The position numbers and the translations under genes are program-made. Source: Calditrichota bacterium (lineage in GTDB: Bacteria; Zhuqueibacterota; JdFR-76; BMS3Abin05). Taken from it: a stretch of DNA of 39,060 bases. Shown piece by piece: positions 31,746 to 39,060 of the stretch; the first letter of the stretch is position 1, and each line of letters begins with the position of its first letter. Location: the NCBI GenBank assembly GCA_013151735.1, contig JAADHR010000182.1, positions 1 through 39,060 on the forward strand. Direction: 5' to 3'. The notes beneath the pieces are model-generated. The model searched no databases. It had not been told where the DNA came from and saw only the letters and a list, made by a program, of their open reading frames with translations.

Positions 31746-33710
31746 TTAGAAATACCGTTCAAAGTTCACTATGAAGCGGTTTATTTTTACCCTGCGAGGG
31801 CCAATTTTCCAGGTCTGGCGGTGATAAGATAACTGCAATTTCATCACCCTCCAGGACCACTGAGCAAAACTGGCCAAATCGAGTATAAACTGGTCATACC
31901 CGGCGGAATCTTGCCGAAGGCGCAGTTCGCCGTAAACTTTCACTGAAAACAGGTTGGTGGGATACCACCGGATCTCGGGACGAGCGCTGTAGATATTGAT
32001 ATTTCTATTGACATGACTGTAATCAAACAGGGAAAAAGTGAGTTTCGATGAAACGGTCAAAACTTGATTCAGTTGTAAAAAAGAAACATTGCGCGTTTCC
32101 AGCAGCCGATAGGCCACCAGATTGGATTCCCGAATGATCCGTTCAATAAAAAGTGATGTGCCCCAGGTATTTCCACGCCGGGTTAATTTGAGGCCAATTG
32201 TTTTGATAAGCATATTTTGAAGAAGGGCTCTCTTTTCCGCTGACCCTCTCAATAAGTCCTGATAATGGTGGTTGATCCGATAGTAAAACGATATCCATTT
32301 AAAGTGAACGCCCATATTGAAAATAGTGGTATTTGTTGAATATTTCATGGAGGGCAAGGTTCGAAACTGGTAATCAACCAATATTCTTTGATTCTCCTGT
32401 ATTCGTCCCAAGGGGTTGCGGTAAATCTCAACCAAATCATCAACCGTGCGAATAATGTAATCCTTATCTTCACCTTCTTCGTAGATTATGCTGCCCTGCT
32501 CATTATAAACAACAATTGTTGAAACAATAATATTTCTTTCATTAAAGAATACCGGAAAATCCCCTATAAAAACGTGCTGTTCCCGTACAACGGTTTGTAT
32601 GATATTTTTTAGATTCCGATCTTCCACCGAGTAGGCGCGATTATACACAATACGCAAATTTCCTGAAAATGGAATATGCTTGTTATAATTGATTCCCCCA
32701 TTAAACGCCCGGGATGATTCCCTGCCGTCCGTCAATTTGGCAGAGGTTCCCCCTGCACCAATCGTCGTGTTCAGGCTGGAATAGAGTTGGTGGTTCAGGG
32801 CAAAAAATGCTGATTGCAATAAGGATGAATAATTTTTGAGACGGATATTGGAAATACTATAACGATACTGACTGGAAAAACCGTGTTTGTGTTTTAGTTG
32901 TATCGTTTGAAATGTCCTTATATTCTCATAATTCCGAAGCCCCCGCCGGCGATAAAACCGAACCCCGCCGTTCCAGGTTTGTGATGAATCATGACCAAAA
33001 TAACGGATAAAATTTATGTGGGCATTATGGGATGTAAAACTCCGATCGGCATAAATGCGGTCCTTGATGTCCAACAAGTTGTAGCTGAGACTGATATTCG
33101 ATTTTTCTCCCCTTTGACCCTCATATTGAAGAGTGCGCCGGAGTTGATGAAGCTGGGTGGACCAGTCTATCCTCGACCATTTTTCACGCATTTCTTCCGC
33201 ACCCACGATAAGCGTAGAAGGCATGAATTTTTTATTTATGATTGTAGTCGCTTGATAGCGGTTAATATTGTAGGACGTTCGACCGCCGTAATCCGTATCG
33301 GTGACATTTTTGAGCTTGCTGAAAACGAACGAAGTGGGATAAGCACTTCTGCTAAAAAACAAACCTGAAAGATAGTTGTTAAAGAACCTGGCTTTGGAGT
33401 ACTGCTTAAAATCCCTATAAACATAATGTTCCTGCGAAAGACTTAAATTGCCAATCCATTGAAATGAAAAAACGGCCGGATTGATAACAAATCCCTTGTT
33501 ACGTAAGTCGAAAACCTCTCTGTAATAGGGTCTTTTCGAATATTGAGGTTCTATCCTTCGTTCCGTTCTGTATTGAAGCCGCAGGGTACCCGTAAATCGA
33601 TTTAAATGAAATAGTGCAACCTGTTGAGCAAACAGAGACGAATACACACCCAAACTTAGAATTGAAAATAGAACGGAACCAATTATTTTTTTACTGGATA
33701 GTCCGCCCAT
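31746..33710 (-). CDS. large outer-membrane beta-barrel, putative porin of a porin-cytochrome conduit
   Basis: 654 residues. Signal peptide ending SLFAQ. The mature protein is a run of amphipathic beta strands rich in Tyr, Arg and Ser (YRYSISNIRLKNY, YYRINHHYQDLL, WRVMKLQLSYHR) with charged loops, ending in FERYF with terminal Phe. Its size matches MtrB/OmbB-type porins of electron conduits (about 650-750), but no family motif is provable by eye; a CxxC as in MtrB is not seen. An AAGG eight bases before the ATG lies around the stop of the upstream pentahaem gene, five bases away, so both are translated together. I infer that the pentahaem protein is its periplasmic or lumen partner. Confidence 0.8.
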   Translation of the reverse strand: MGGLSSKKIIGSVLFSILSLGVYSSLFAQQVALFHLNRFTGTLRLQYRTERRIEPQYSKRPYYREVFDLRNKGFVINPAVFSFQWIGNLSLSQEHYVYRDFKQYSKARFFNNYLSGLFFSRSAYPTSFVFSKLKNVTDTDYGGRTSYNINRYQATTIINKKFMPSTLIVGAEEMREKWSRIDWSTQLHQLRRTLQYEGQRGEKSNISLSYNLLDIKDRIYADRSFTSHNAHINFIRYFGHDSSQTWNGGVRFYRRRGLRNYENIRTFQTIQLKHKHGFSSQYRYSISNIRLKNYSSLLQSAFFALNHQLYSSLNTTIGAGGTSAKLTDGRESSRAFNGGINYNKHIPFSGNLRIVYNRAYSVEDRNLKNIIQTVVREQHVFIGDFPVFFNERNIIVSTIVVYNEQGSIIYEEGEDKDYIIRTVDDLVEIYRNPLGRIQENQRILVDYQFRTLPSMKYSTNTTIFNMGVHFKWISFYYRINHHYQDLLRGSAEKRALLQNMLIKTIGLKLTRRGNTWGTSLFIERIIRESNLVAYRLLETRNVSFLQLNQVLTVSSKLTFSLFDYSHVNRNINIYSARPEIRWYPTNLFSVKVYGELRLRQDSAGYDQFILDLASFAQWSWRVMKLQLSYHRQTWKIGPRRVKINRFIVNFERYF

Positions 33711-33715
33711 AATCG

Positions 33716-34303
33716 CTACCTTAAAAAATATTGATTATCTGAATTATGCGGATTATGACACATGGTACAGGGCTCTTTTCCAATAACTTTGTGTTCCGAA
33801 TCCATTATTTCCGATTGATCATGGCATTTGAAACAAAGGGACTGGCCTGTTTCCAATACCAGATGCTTGTTTTTTGATCCGTGCGGATTGTGACACTCCA
33901 GACACTCTCCATCTTCAACGGGCGGGTGTACATATTTCGCATCCAGCTTGTCATCATGACACATTAGGCAGAGGCTATCCGGAGACGCAATGAGGTGATA
34001 AGACTGGCTCACATTATGGCAGGCATCACAGCGATTGTCGCCCGTTTGGGGATGATAATAGAACACCGGCTGTGCCACGGATAGGCTTTCGGCAGCGGCC
34101 GTTTTAGACGATACTCCCGATTGACTGTTGCCATTTTTCCCTTGCAGATTTTGTGTTTGTTTTAAGGGCGGAACCCCGTCAAAAAAAAAGCTCAAAATGC
34201 GATGTCTGGCAATAGGGGTACACTGGAACAGAAATAAACTACCGGACAACAAAATAAAAATCAGCCCCGTCGAATATCTGAATTGTGGGAAAAAACGCTT
34301 CAT
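33716..34303 (-). CDS. pentahaem c-type cytochrome (doubled-CxxCH type), membrane-anchored
   Basis: 195 residues from ATG at 34301-34303; an in-frame TTG six bases earlier is nearer the AGG ribosome site and less likely. A hydrophobic segment (LIFILLSGSLFLFQC) may be a signal or lipid anchor, the lipobox (FLFQC) being weak. It is followed by HRILSFFFDGVPPL, a segment I recall from c3-type cytochromes beside Geobacter-like electron-transfer genes. The C-terminal half has five CxxCH (CDACH, CLMCH, CLECH, CFKCH, CTMCH) with the NPHGSKN and NPHNSDN pattern of the doubled CxxCH domain. It is five bases before the large barrel gene and is probably its haem partner. Confidence 0.88.
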   Translation of the reverse strand: MKRFFPQFRYSTGLIFILLSGSLFLFQCTPIARHRILSFFFDGVPPLKQTQNLQGKNGNSQSGVSSKTAAAESLSVAQPVFYYHPQTGDNRCDACHNVSQSYHLIASPDSLCLMCHDDKLDAKYVHPPVEDGECLECHNPHGSKNKHLVLETGQSLCFKCHDQSEIMDSEHKVIGKEPCTMCHNPHNSDNQYFLR

Positions 34304-34438
34304 TGTCAATTACCTATCCCGGCAAATCTTCTAACTACACACATTATGTTCCGTTTTGATAGAGATAAAAGAAACTTGGAATCAAAATTAAGATCGTCCT
34401 CCCTGTTTGACAACCTCACTCAGAAGCCTATTCTCAAT

Positions 34439-35416
34439 TTACGGATTGACGATATGTATTTTCGCTTTTGCTCTAAGCTGTTTCAGCAGATTCTCCCTGC
34501 GTTCTTCAATCCGCTTTTGAAGCAATTTTTGTTTTAATTCCTTTTGATCTATTTCGTCAAAGGCTAACTGTTTGCCCGGTTTTCGGCCAACCAACTTAAT
34601 AATGTGATACCCGTAAATCGTACGAATGGGCTGGCTTACTTGCCCAATTTTCATTTTTTGAGCAACCTGATCCAGTTCCGGAAGCAGTTGTCCGACATGA
34701 ACCCAACCTATATCCCCTCCCCGGGCACGGCTTGTGGAATCACTTGAAAATTCTTTCACGACCTTGGAAAATTTTTCACCTGCCAGCAGTTTCTTATACG
34801 CCTTTTGAGCCCGTTTCAATCCCGCTTTCCAGCCCGCTTCCATAGAGCCGGGATCGACCGATATGAGGACATGTAATACCTTCAAACGCGCGGGTACAAA
34901 AAACTTTTTCTTATGTTCCTGATAATATCTGCGTACATCTTTATCGGTTACCGAAACCTGATCCATTATCTCCAATTTCTGTACTTGATTAATCAACAGG
35001 CGCCGTTTTAATTTATTAATCCATTCTTTGTAGCTGAGACCAGTTTTTGCCAATTGCTCACGAAAAGCCTTTTGGGTCGGATAAGCACTTTTCATATAGT
35101 TGATATGCTTATTTAATTCCACTTCATCGGCTTTTAGCTTGAGCCTCTTTGCTTCCTGATATAACAATTCATCATCAATCAATTGGTTAAGGACCTGATG
35201 CTGGATTTCCTGATATTTCTGTTTGGATATCACCTTATGAACAGAAATTAAAGGCAGTTTTTGATTGATTCCCTCCAATAAATCACGGTTTGTGATTTTT
35301 ACTCCATTAACCGTGGCCACCACTTTTTTCTTGGCCTGTGCGTTGACCAGGGAAAGAATAAAAAACAAAACAATCCCGCATAGAATGATAAAGGACTTTA
35401 ATTTTTGTCTTTGCAT
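34439..35416 (-). CDS. parvulin-type periplasmic peptidyl-prolyl isomerase (SurA/PpiC-like)
   Basis: 325 residues. Signal peptide ending VNAQA. A SurA-like N-terminal helical domain (VVATVNGVKITNRDL, then Lys-rich helices to about 170), and one parvulin domain about 178-285: VLHVLISVDP, FSSDSTSRARGGDIGWV, and IRTIYGYHIIKLVGRKPG. A basic C-terminal helix follows. It is placed between the OmcE-like subunit and the pentahaem/barrel genes, as such isomerases are in Geobacter nanowire cytochrome operons (my recollection). Its client is probably the cytochrome or the barrel. GAGGA eight bases upstream sets the start. Confidence 0.9.
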   Translation of the reverse strand: MQRQKLKSFIILCGIVLFFILSLVNAQAKKKVVATVNGVKITNRDLLEGINQKLPLISVHKVISKQKYQEIQHQVLNQLIDDELLYQEAKRLKLKADEVELNKHINYMKSAYPTQKAFREQLAKTGLSYKEWINKLKRRLLINQVQKLEIMDQVSVTDKDVRRYYQEHKKKFFVPARLKVLHVLISVDPGSMEAGWKAGLKRAQKAYKKLLAGEKFSKVVKEFSSDSTSRARGGDIGWVHVGQLLPELDQVAQKMKIGQVSQPIRTIYGYHIIKLVGRKPGKQLAFDEIDQKELKQKLLQKRIEERRENLLKQLRAKAKIHIVNP

Positions 35417-35441
35417 CTGCTAATTCCTCTTAAAAATTGAA

Positions 35442-35466
35442 AGGGGTGAGGTAACGCCTCACCCCT
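35442..35466 (-). terminator. perfect hairpin between the OmcE-like gene and the foldase gene, likely partial terminator
   Basis: Ten-base perfect stem AGGGGTGAGG / CCTCACCCCT with loop TAACG. On the minus strand it is followed by TTTCAATTTTTAAG, an imperfect T-rich tract. It lies about 97 bases after the OmcE-like stop and about 26 bases before the foldase start. Confidence 0.65.
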
Positions 35467-35562
35467 CTAATACTTTCGCTCCGGTTGGATGTCTGTTCAA
35501 GGGATAATGTTCAACAAAAATACAACTCGTTTTCAAACGCAATAAATGCCACAGAAACGGAA

Positions 35563-36267
35563 TTAGATATTGTGACACGTTAAACATAATGCGCTGTTGC
35601 TATTACTTACTCTCAAGAATGGACGATTTGTTTCGTCATGCGGATTATGACATGTTGCACATTCCACCTGATCATGATTCGATCCATACAGGGGCAAATT
35701 TCCAACTTTCCCATTAGAGGCCGGATTAAATTTCGGATCGACACTCGGATCGTATGTAATCGAAATCGGGTGATCGTTCCTTAAATCCGTACCAATATTT
35801 GTCCCTTCAAAATTCAAACCCGCCACATGATTTGAACGGGTATGACAATTCTGTGAACAGGAATTAATCGTTGTTCCTGAAGGAGAATCATTACTCGCAA
35901 CAGGAACATTAATCACCTGATCCAATCCAATGGTATTATCATGGCAAGACAGACATGCCAGAGAAACGCCTTGCGGTGAGCTGGCAATCGTCATATCAAT
36001 CGATGGACTGCTGTACATGGTGTACGGTCCAGCCGGAGCACTACGGTTCCATAAAGGCGCCTCAATTGCCGTATTGTTATTATGGGGGGTGTGGCAATAT
36101 ACGCAAATGCCACCCCAGTCCGTAAGACCCATACCGTTTTTTGTAGCCTTGCGCAAATTATGCGGAGTATCCGCAACTTTGTTCCCGAATTGGGCGTAAC
36201 TAGTCCCTTGCCATGTAAATGCAAACGCAAGGATAAGGGCGCCAAACAGAACAAAAAATTTCTTCAT
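35563..36267 (-). CDS. OmcE-like cytochrome, probable nanowire subunit (4 CxxCH plus one CX3CH)
   Basis: 234 residues. Signal peptide cleaved near SYAQ. The mature protein shows the layout of Geobacter OmcE-family filament cytochromes: an N-terminal His (TPHNL, His36), GICVYCHTPHN, EAPLWNR, a YSSPS segment, ACLSCHDNT, DLRNDHPIS, VECATCHNPH and a C-terminal ALCLTCHN. Haem motifs are at Cys55, Cys105, Cys203 and Cys228 (CxxCH), with an extra CX3CH (CSQNCH) at 137-142, absent from tetrahaem OmcE as I know it. Other histidines (62, 147, 166, 198, 210) can be distal ligands. A strong AGGGAGGTGA site lies four bases upstream. It is followed by a hairpin, consistent with high output. Filament formation is inferred from family and context. 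Confidence 0.85.
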   Translation of the reverse strand: MKKFFVLFGALILAFAFTWQGTSYAQFGNKVADTPHNLRKATKNGMGLTDWGGICVYCHTPHNNNTAIEAPLWNRSAPAGPYTMYSSPSIDMTIASSPQGVSLACLSCHDNTIGLDQVINVPVASNDSPSGTTINSCSQNCHTRSNHVAGLNFEGTNIGTDLRNDHPISITYDPSVDPKFNPASNGKVGNLPLYGSNHDQVECATCHNPHDETNRPFLRVSNSNSALCLTCHNI

Positions 36268-36271
36268 TTCT

Positions 36272-36281
36272 TCACCTCCCT
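36272..36281 (-). promoter_or_regulatory. near-perfect Shine-Dalgarno of the OmcE-like gene
   Basis: AGGGAGGTGA followed by AGAA and ATG. This is the strongest ribosome site I found in the window and fits an abundant structural subunit. Confidence 0.7.
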
Positions 36282-36324
36282 TTGGTAGAATTTATCGTGG
36301 AATTATTATAAGTGTCCATCAATA

Positions 36325-37458
36325 TTACTCCTTTGATCCCTTGTTGGATAAATATTGATAGACCTGTACCCTATGATTAAGCTGATCAACAACATAAATC
36401 CGCTGGCGACTGTCGATACAGAGGCCTGCAGGAAGTCGAAGATCAGCCATACCGGAGCCGAAATTACCGAAAGCAAGCAGAATTTTACCATCCTGGTCAA
36501 ATATCTGCACATTATTAAAAGCAGCGTCAGCTACATAAATATGGCCTTCGCTATCCAGCCCAATTCCTTTTGGCCGGGAAAATGTTCCTGGAGTGTTTCC
36601 GATCTGACCGAAACTCTTGATAAATTTTCCATTCGGATCAAAGATCTGAACGCGAAAATTCATCGTATCGACCACATAAATGTTCCCATGCGGCCCAATT
36701 GCAATATTTGTCGGGAACCGAAATTCACCCTTTTCACTGCTTCTGTTCCAGACTTCATCCAGGCTTCCTTTTGGAACATTCTTGAATTTCTCACCCTTTT
36801 TGCCAATAACAAATAATAGTTTCCCATTTCGGCGGTCAAATGCCTTTACCTGATGGGCCCAGGTGTCAACCACATAAATATAGCCGAGTTTTGAATTGAC
36901 CACAATTCCGGATGGACGGTCTAATATATTCTGGCCTCCAAATGCCGTTAGAAACGCTCCGGTGGGATCATAAACAATCACGCGTTTCCCATCCGCATCG
37001 GTAACATAAATATTTCCCTTATTATCAGAGGTCACGCCAAGCGGATTCAACAGCATGCCGATACCGCTTCTTCCCAAAAACGTTAACTTTTTATTCTTAA
37101 AATCAAACATCAGAACTTTGTGCCAGCCCGTATCCACAACCAGAAGACGCCCCCACTTGTCCACATTTACTGAAAAGGGCTTTTTCAAAGCAATTAAGCG
37201 GGGTCTGCCAAATATGGCTTCAAAGATTTTTCTTGCAAGCGACCGCTCCCGTTGTCCCAGAGCCAATTCAGAATGAATGCTTCGGACAAAACGGATCCTC
37301 GGCTGATCAGGAGGAAGGGGCCAGACAAAATCGGCCGGATTTTTCTCGGTTGCCGGACGAGTCCCTGCACATCCCATCATGAACATGCCTATTGTTAAAA
37401 TGGCCAACATAAAAAGCGTTAAACGCCGGGTTATTCTATTTGGCATCAGCTTCACCAC
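36325..37458 (-). CDS. NHL-repeat beta-propeller lipoprotein
   Basis: 377 residues. Signal peptide with lipobox MMGC, then FVWPLPPDQPRIRFV, a segment found in NHL lipoproteins of cytochrome operons (recollection). From about 90 there are six repeats of the NHL type: NPLGVTSDNKGNIYVTDADG, RPSGIVVNS, FPTNIAIGPHGNIYVVDT, RPKGIGLDSEGHIYVADAA and LPAGLCIDSRQRIYVVDQ. These form a six-bladed propeller. It is probably a binding or scaffold protein at the outer membrane for the filament; no catalytic site is seen. The start is GTG at 37456-37458, ten bases after GAGGA; the next ATG (37446) is too far from it. First gene of the operon. Confidence 0.9.
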   Translation of the reverse strand: MVKLMPNRITRRLTLFMLAILTIGMFMMGCAGTRPATEKNPADFVWPLPPDQPRIRFVRSIHSELALGQRERSLARKIFEAIFGRPRLIALKKPFSVNVDKWGRLLVVDTGWHKVLMFDFKNKKLTFLGRSGIGMLLNPLGVTSDNKGNIYVTDADGKRVIVYDPTGAFLTAFGGQNILDRPSGIVVNSKLGYIYVVDTWAHQVKAFDRRNGKLLFVIGKKGEKFKNVPKGSLDEVWNRSSEKGEFRFPTNIAIGPHGNIYVVDTMNFRVQIFDPNGKFIKSFGQIGNTPGTFSRPKGIGLDSEGHIYVADAAFNNVQIFDQDGKILLAFGNFGSGMADLRLPAGLCIDSRQRIYVVDQLNHRVQVYQYLSNKGSKE

Positions 37459-37544
37459 ACGTCAATCCTCGTATTTCCAGTCCCATAATTCTCGAATAAA
37501 AATAGAAAAATAATAGTAATAATTCTCATTTATTACCGCTTTAT

Positions 37545-37560
37545 TGCAAAATTAATGCCA
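37545..37560 (-). promoter_or_regulatory. sigma-54 (-24/-12) promoter of the nanowire operon
   Basis: TGGCATTAATTTTGCA: GG and GC are separated by exactly ten bases. Compared with the consensus TGGCAC-G-N4-TTGC, only the C and G at positions 6-7 differ. Predicted start near 37534, about 75 bases before the NHL gene start. A sigma-54 activator gene lies just upstream. Confidence 0.7.
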
Positions 37561-37659
37561 ACAGACGGTATATTCCCTGCCGCTGTGTGTTCGTTAAGGA
37601 AGGGGGTTGATATTGTTATACTTGATGAATTTATCCGGGGGATTACGGGTCGCAATTGA

Positions 37660-37715
37660 ATGGGAATTGAAACGAATGGCCATCAAATGTGCGTTTCCAC
37701 ACAAAACACTGTTCA
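37660..37715. promoter_or_regulatory. possible activator site upstream of the sigma-54 promoter
   Basis: GAAACG and CGTTTC form an inverted pair with a 17-base gap (about 37669-37697), followed by the inverted pair TGTGCG / CGCACA with a 26-base gap. The positions, 110-180 bases upstream of the -24 element, are usual for enhancer sites of sigma-54 activators. The halves are short, so this is weak. Confidence 0.3.
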
Positions 37716-37747
37716 TATTCGCACACTATTCTTGGCAAAAACGCAGA

Positions 37748-38152
37748 TTAGTTGAAGATAAAAAGCAAGGGTGAAAAAAAGCGATCCTTTTTGATCTTAT
37801 GGAATGATGTTTCTCGGAGGATTTTAATAAGTTCATCAATATTAAAAGGCTTTGGCAAAAAACAGAGAATTCCGTCTGCTTCCATGCTCTTACGCAACTC
37901 AGGAGAGCCAAATGCTGAAATCAGCATGGTTTTTACGTTTGGCTGACACTGTTTAACCTCCCGCAGGACCTCTAATCCATTGAGCCCCGGCAGCCGAAAA
38001 TCCGTAATAACCCAGTCAAACGTATATTTGGACAACCAGGCAAACGCTTTCTCTCCACTATCTTCAGCAATCACCTCAAACCCTTCCCGGGTGAGAGATC
38101 TTTTGAGAGACCACAGTAATAATTTTTCGTCTTCAATGAGTAAAATTTTCAT
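37748..38152 (-). CDS. single-domain response regulator (CheY-like receiver)
   Basis: About 134 residues from the ATG at 38150-38152 (MKILLIEDE). Acidic pair Glu8/Asp9, phospho-acceptor Asp51 (WVITDFRLPG), Ser79 (LISAFG) and Lys101 (LPKPF), all present. There is no DNA-binding or effector domain; a short basic tail (KIKKDRFF) follows. An upstream in-frame GTG at 38203 would add 17 residues before the normal beta-1 strand and is less likely. It lies just after the sigma-54 activator and may relay phosphate or compete for it in the same pathway. Confidence 0.88.
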   Translation of the reverse strand: MKILLIEDEKLLLWSLKRSLTREGFEVIAEDSGEKAFAWLSKYTFDWVITDFRLPGLNGLEVLREVKQCQPNVKTMLISAFGSPELRKSMEADGILCFLPKPFNIDELIKILRETSFHKIKKDRFFSPLLFIFN

Positions 38153-38199
38153 TTTAAAATGGCTTTTTTTTGCAATATACGTGCAAGAAATATGCCATT

Positions 38200-39060
38200 T
38201 CACAACAAGTTAAATTTTACCATTTTTCGTCGAAGGGCATCCCGGCTGATTCCAAGCAATTTTGCCGCTTTTACCTGATTTCCTTCCGTATAACTTAATG
38301 CCTGACGGATGAGGTTTTTTTCTACTTCCTGAAGTGATAAACCGGTATGGGGCAGTTTTATAAGCGGACGGCTTAACATATCATCCTGTGTATAGGATTG
38401 AATTTCATAGGGAAGATGTTCGGGTTTTAATTCTTCTGTATCTTCAAGAATCATAATACGTTCCAGAACATTTTTAAGCTGGCGGATATTTCCCGGCCAA
38501 CTGTAATTTAACAGGAGTTTTTCGGCTTCTTTTGAAATGCTTTTGACATTTCTATGAAATTGATGATTAAAGCGGTTGAGAAAATATTCCGCAAGAGGGA
38601 TAATATCGTCCTTACGTTCGCGCAGGGGAGGAATGATCAGCGTAATTACATTTAACCGATAAAAAAGGTCCGTCCTGAAATTTCCCGCTTTCGTTTCAGC
38701 GATCAAATCCCGGTTTGTGGTGGTAATTATTCGTACATTGATTGGAATATCATTAAGTCCCCCGATTCTTCTCAAACGCCGGTCTTCCAAAACCTTCAGC
38801 AGTTTCACCTGCATGGCCAGGGGAATTTCGCCAATTTCTTCAAGCAAAATAGTACCCTTATTGGCGATTTCAAACAATCCGCGTTTCATTTTCCGGGCAT
38901 CGGTAAAAGCACCCCGTTCATATCCAAACAATTCACTTTCCAGAAGGGCTTCCGGGACAGCCGTACAATTGAGTTCAACCAGCGGGAAATTTGACCGTCT
39001 GCTTTGGTAGTGAATGATTCGGGCCAGCAAATCCTTGCCCGTTCCGCTTTCTCCCTGAAT
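38200..39060 (-). CDS. sigma-54-dependent transcriptional activator (NtrC family), 5' end outside the window
   Basis: 286 residues visible; the frame is open to the window edge, so the N-terminal domain is missing from view. AAA+ motifs: Walker A GESGTGKD, GAFTDA (the sigma-54 contact loop, usually GAFTGA), Walker B ILLEEIGEIP (Glu in place of the usual Asp), TTTNRDL (sensor I), and the FRTDLFYRLNV and LRERKDDI arginine segments. A Fis-type helix-turn-helix ends the protein (VKAAKLLGISRDALRRK). It is most likely the activator of the -24/-12 promoter at 37545-37560. An N-terminal receiver is probable but unseen. Confidence 0.93.
   Translation of the reverse strand: MQGESGTGKDLLARIIHYQSRRSNFPLVELNCTAVPEALLESELFGYERGAFTDARKMKRGLFEIANKGTILLEEIGEIPLAMQVKLLKVLEDRRLRRIGGLNDIPINVRIITTTNRDLIAETKAGNFRTDLFYRLNVITLIIPPLRERKDDIIPLAEYFLNRFNHQFHRNVKSISKEAEKLLLNYSWPGNIRQLKNVLERIMILEDTEELKPEHLPYEIQSYTQDDMLSRPLIKLPHTGLSLQEVEKNLIRQALSYTEGNQVKAAKLLGISRDALRRKMVKFNLL

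Noticed and set aside
39028-39030. TTG as the start of the sigma-54 activator
   Set aside because: The frame continues upstream through Walker A to the window edge, so the true start is outside.
1-39060. tRNA, rRNA, CRISPR, transposase or integrase genes
   Set aside because: None could be recognised on either strand by reading.

Overview
All convincing genes in this window lie on the minus strand. The DNA looks like a Gram-negative member of the Fibrobacteres-Chlorobi-Bacteroidetes (FCB) side of the tree, most like Calditrichota, KSB1 or Ignavibacteria. The evidence is a type IX secretion (T9SS) C-terminal sorting domain on a surface cytochrome, DUF4837, DUF2723 and DUF1844 genes, outer-membrane barrels ending in phenylalanine, and many multihaem cytochromes. 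Phylum placement is inference; no rRNA or tRNA is present.

Layout, in + coordinates (transcription runs right to left). (1) 248-12228: a compact ten-gene envelope-glycan operon with a DUF2723 membrane protein, glycosyltransferases, methyltransferase, flippase-like protein, DUF4837, purE, a PfkB kinase, rfbD, a polyprenol-phosphate mannose synthase-like enzyme, and a glycosyltransferase fused to a phosphoglycosyltransferase-like domain that has lost its catalytic Asp-Glu. (2) 12318-20814: housekeeping and conserved genes (DUF1844, recG, DUF4139, valS, an unknown helical protein, a DUF6062-like protein), with degenerate dispersed repeats between them. (3) 21251-27878: a first electron-transfer cluster with four multihaem cytochromes (7, 12, 9 and 11 haem motifs), a 396-residue outer-membrane barrel and a TPR protein. 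One cytochrome has an NrfA/HAO-type core, an internal duplication and a T9SS sorting domain. (4) 28179-31581: a sensor histidine kinase and a CysQ-like phosphatase. (5) 31746-37458: a second electron-transfer operon with an NHL beta-propeller lipoprotein, an OmcE-like small cytochrome (probable nanowire subunit), a parvulin foldase, a pentahaem protein and a 654-residue barrel. (6) 37748-39060: a receiver protein and a truncated sigma-54 activator.

Working model: the window holds a two-part extracellular electron-transfer system. Cluster 3 could pass electrons through a barrel-cytochrome conduit to a T9SS-exported surface cytochrome. Operon 5 could build an OmcE-type cytochrome filament with its own foldase and conduit. 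A -24/-12 promoter (TGGCA-N6-TTGCA) lies directly before operon 5, and a sigma-54 activator gene lies just upstream, so operon 5 is probably sigma-54 controlled. A perfect hairpin after the OmcE-like gene could raise the filament subunit above the downstream genes. Together the clusters encode 49 haem-binding motifs by my count (45 CxxCH, three CX3CH including atypical ones, one CX4CH; listed per gene below).
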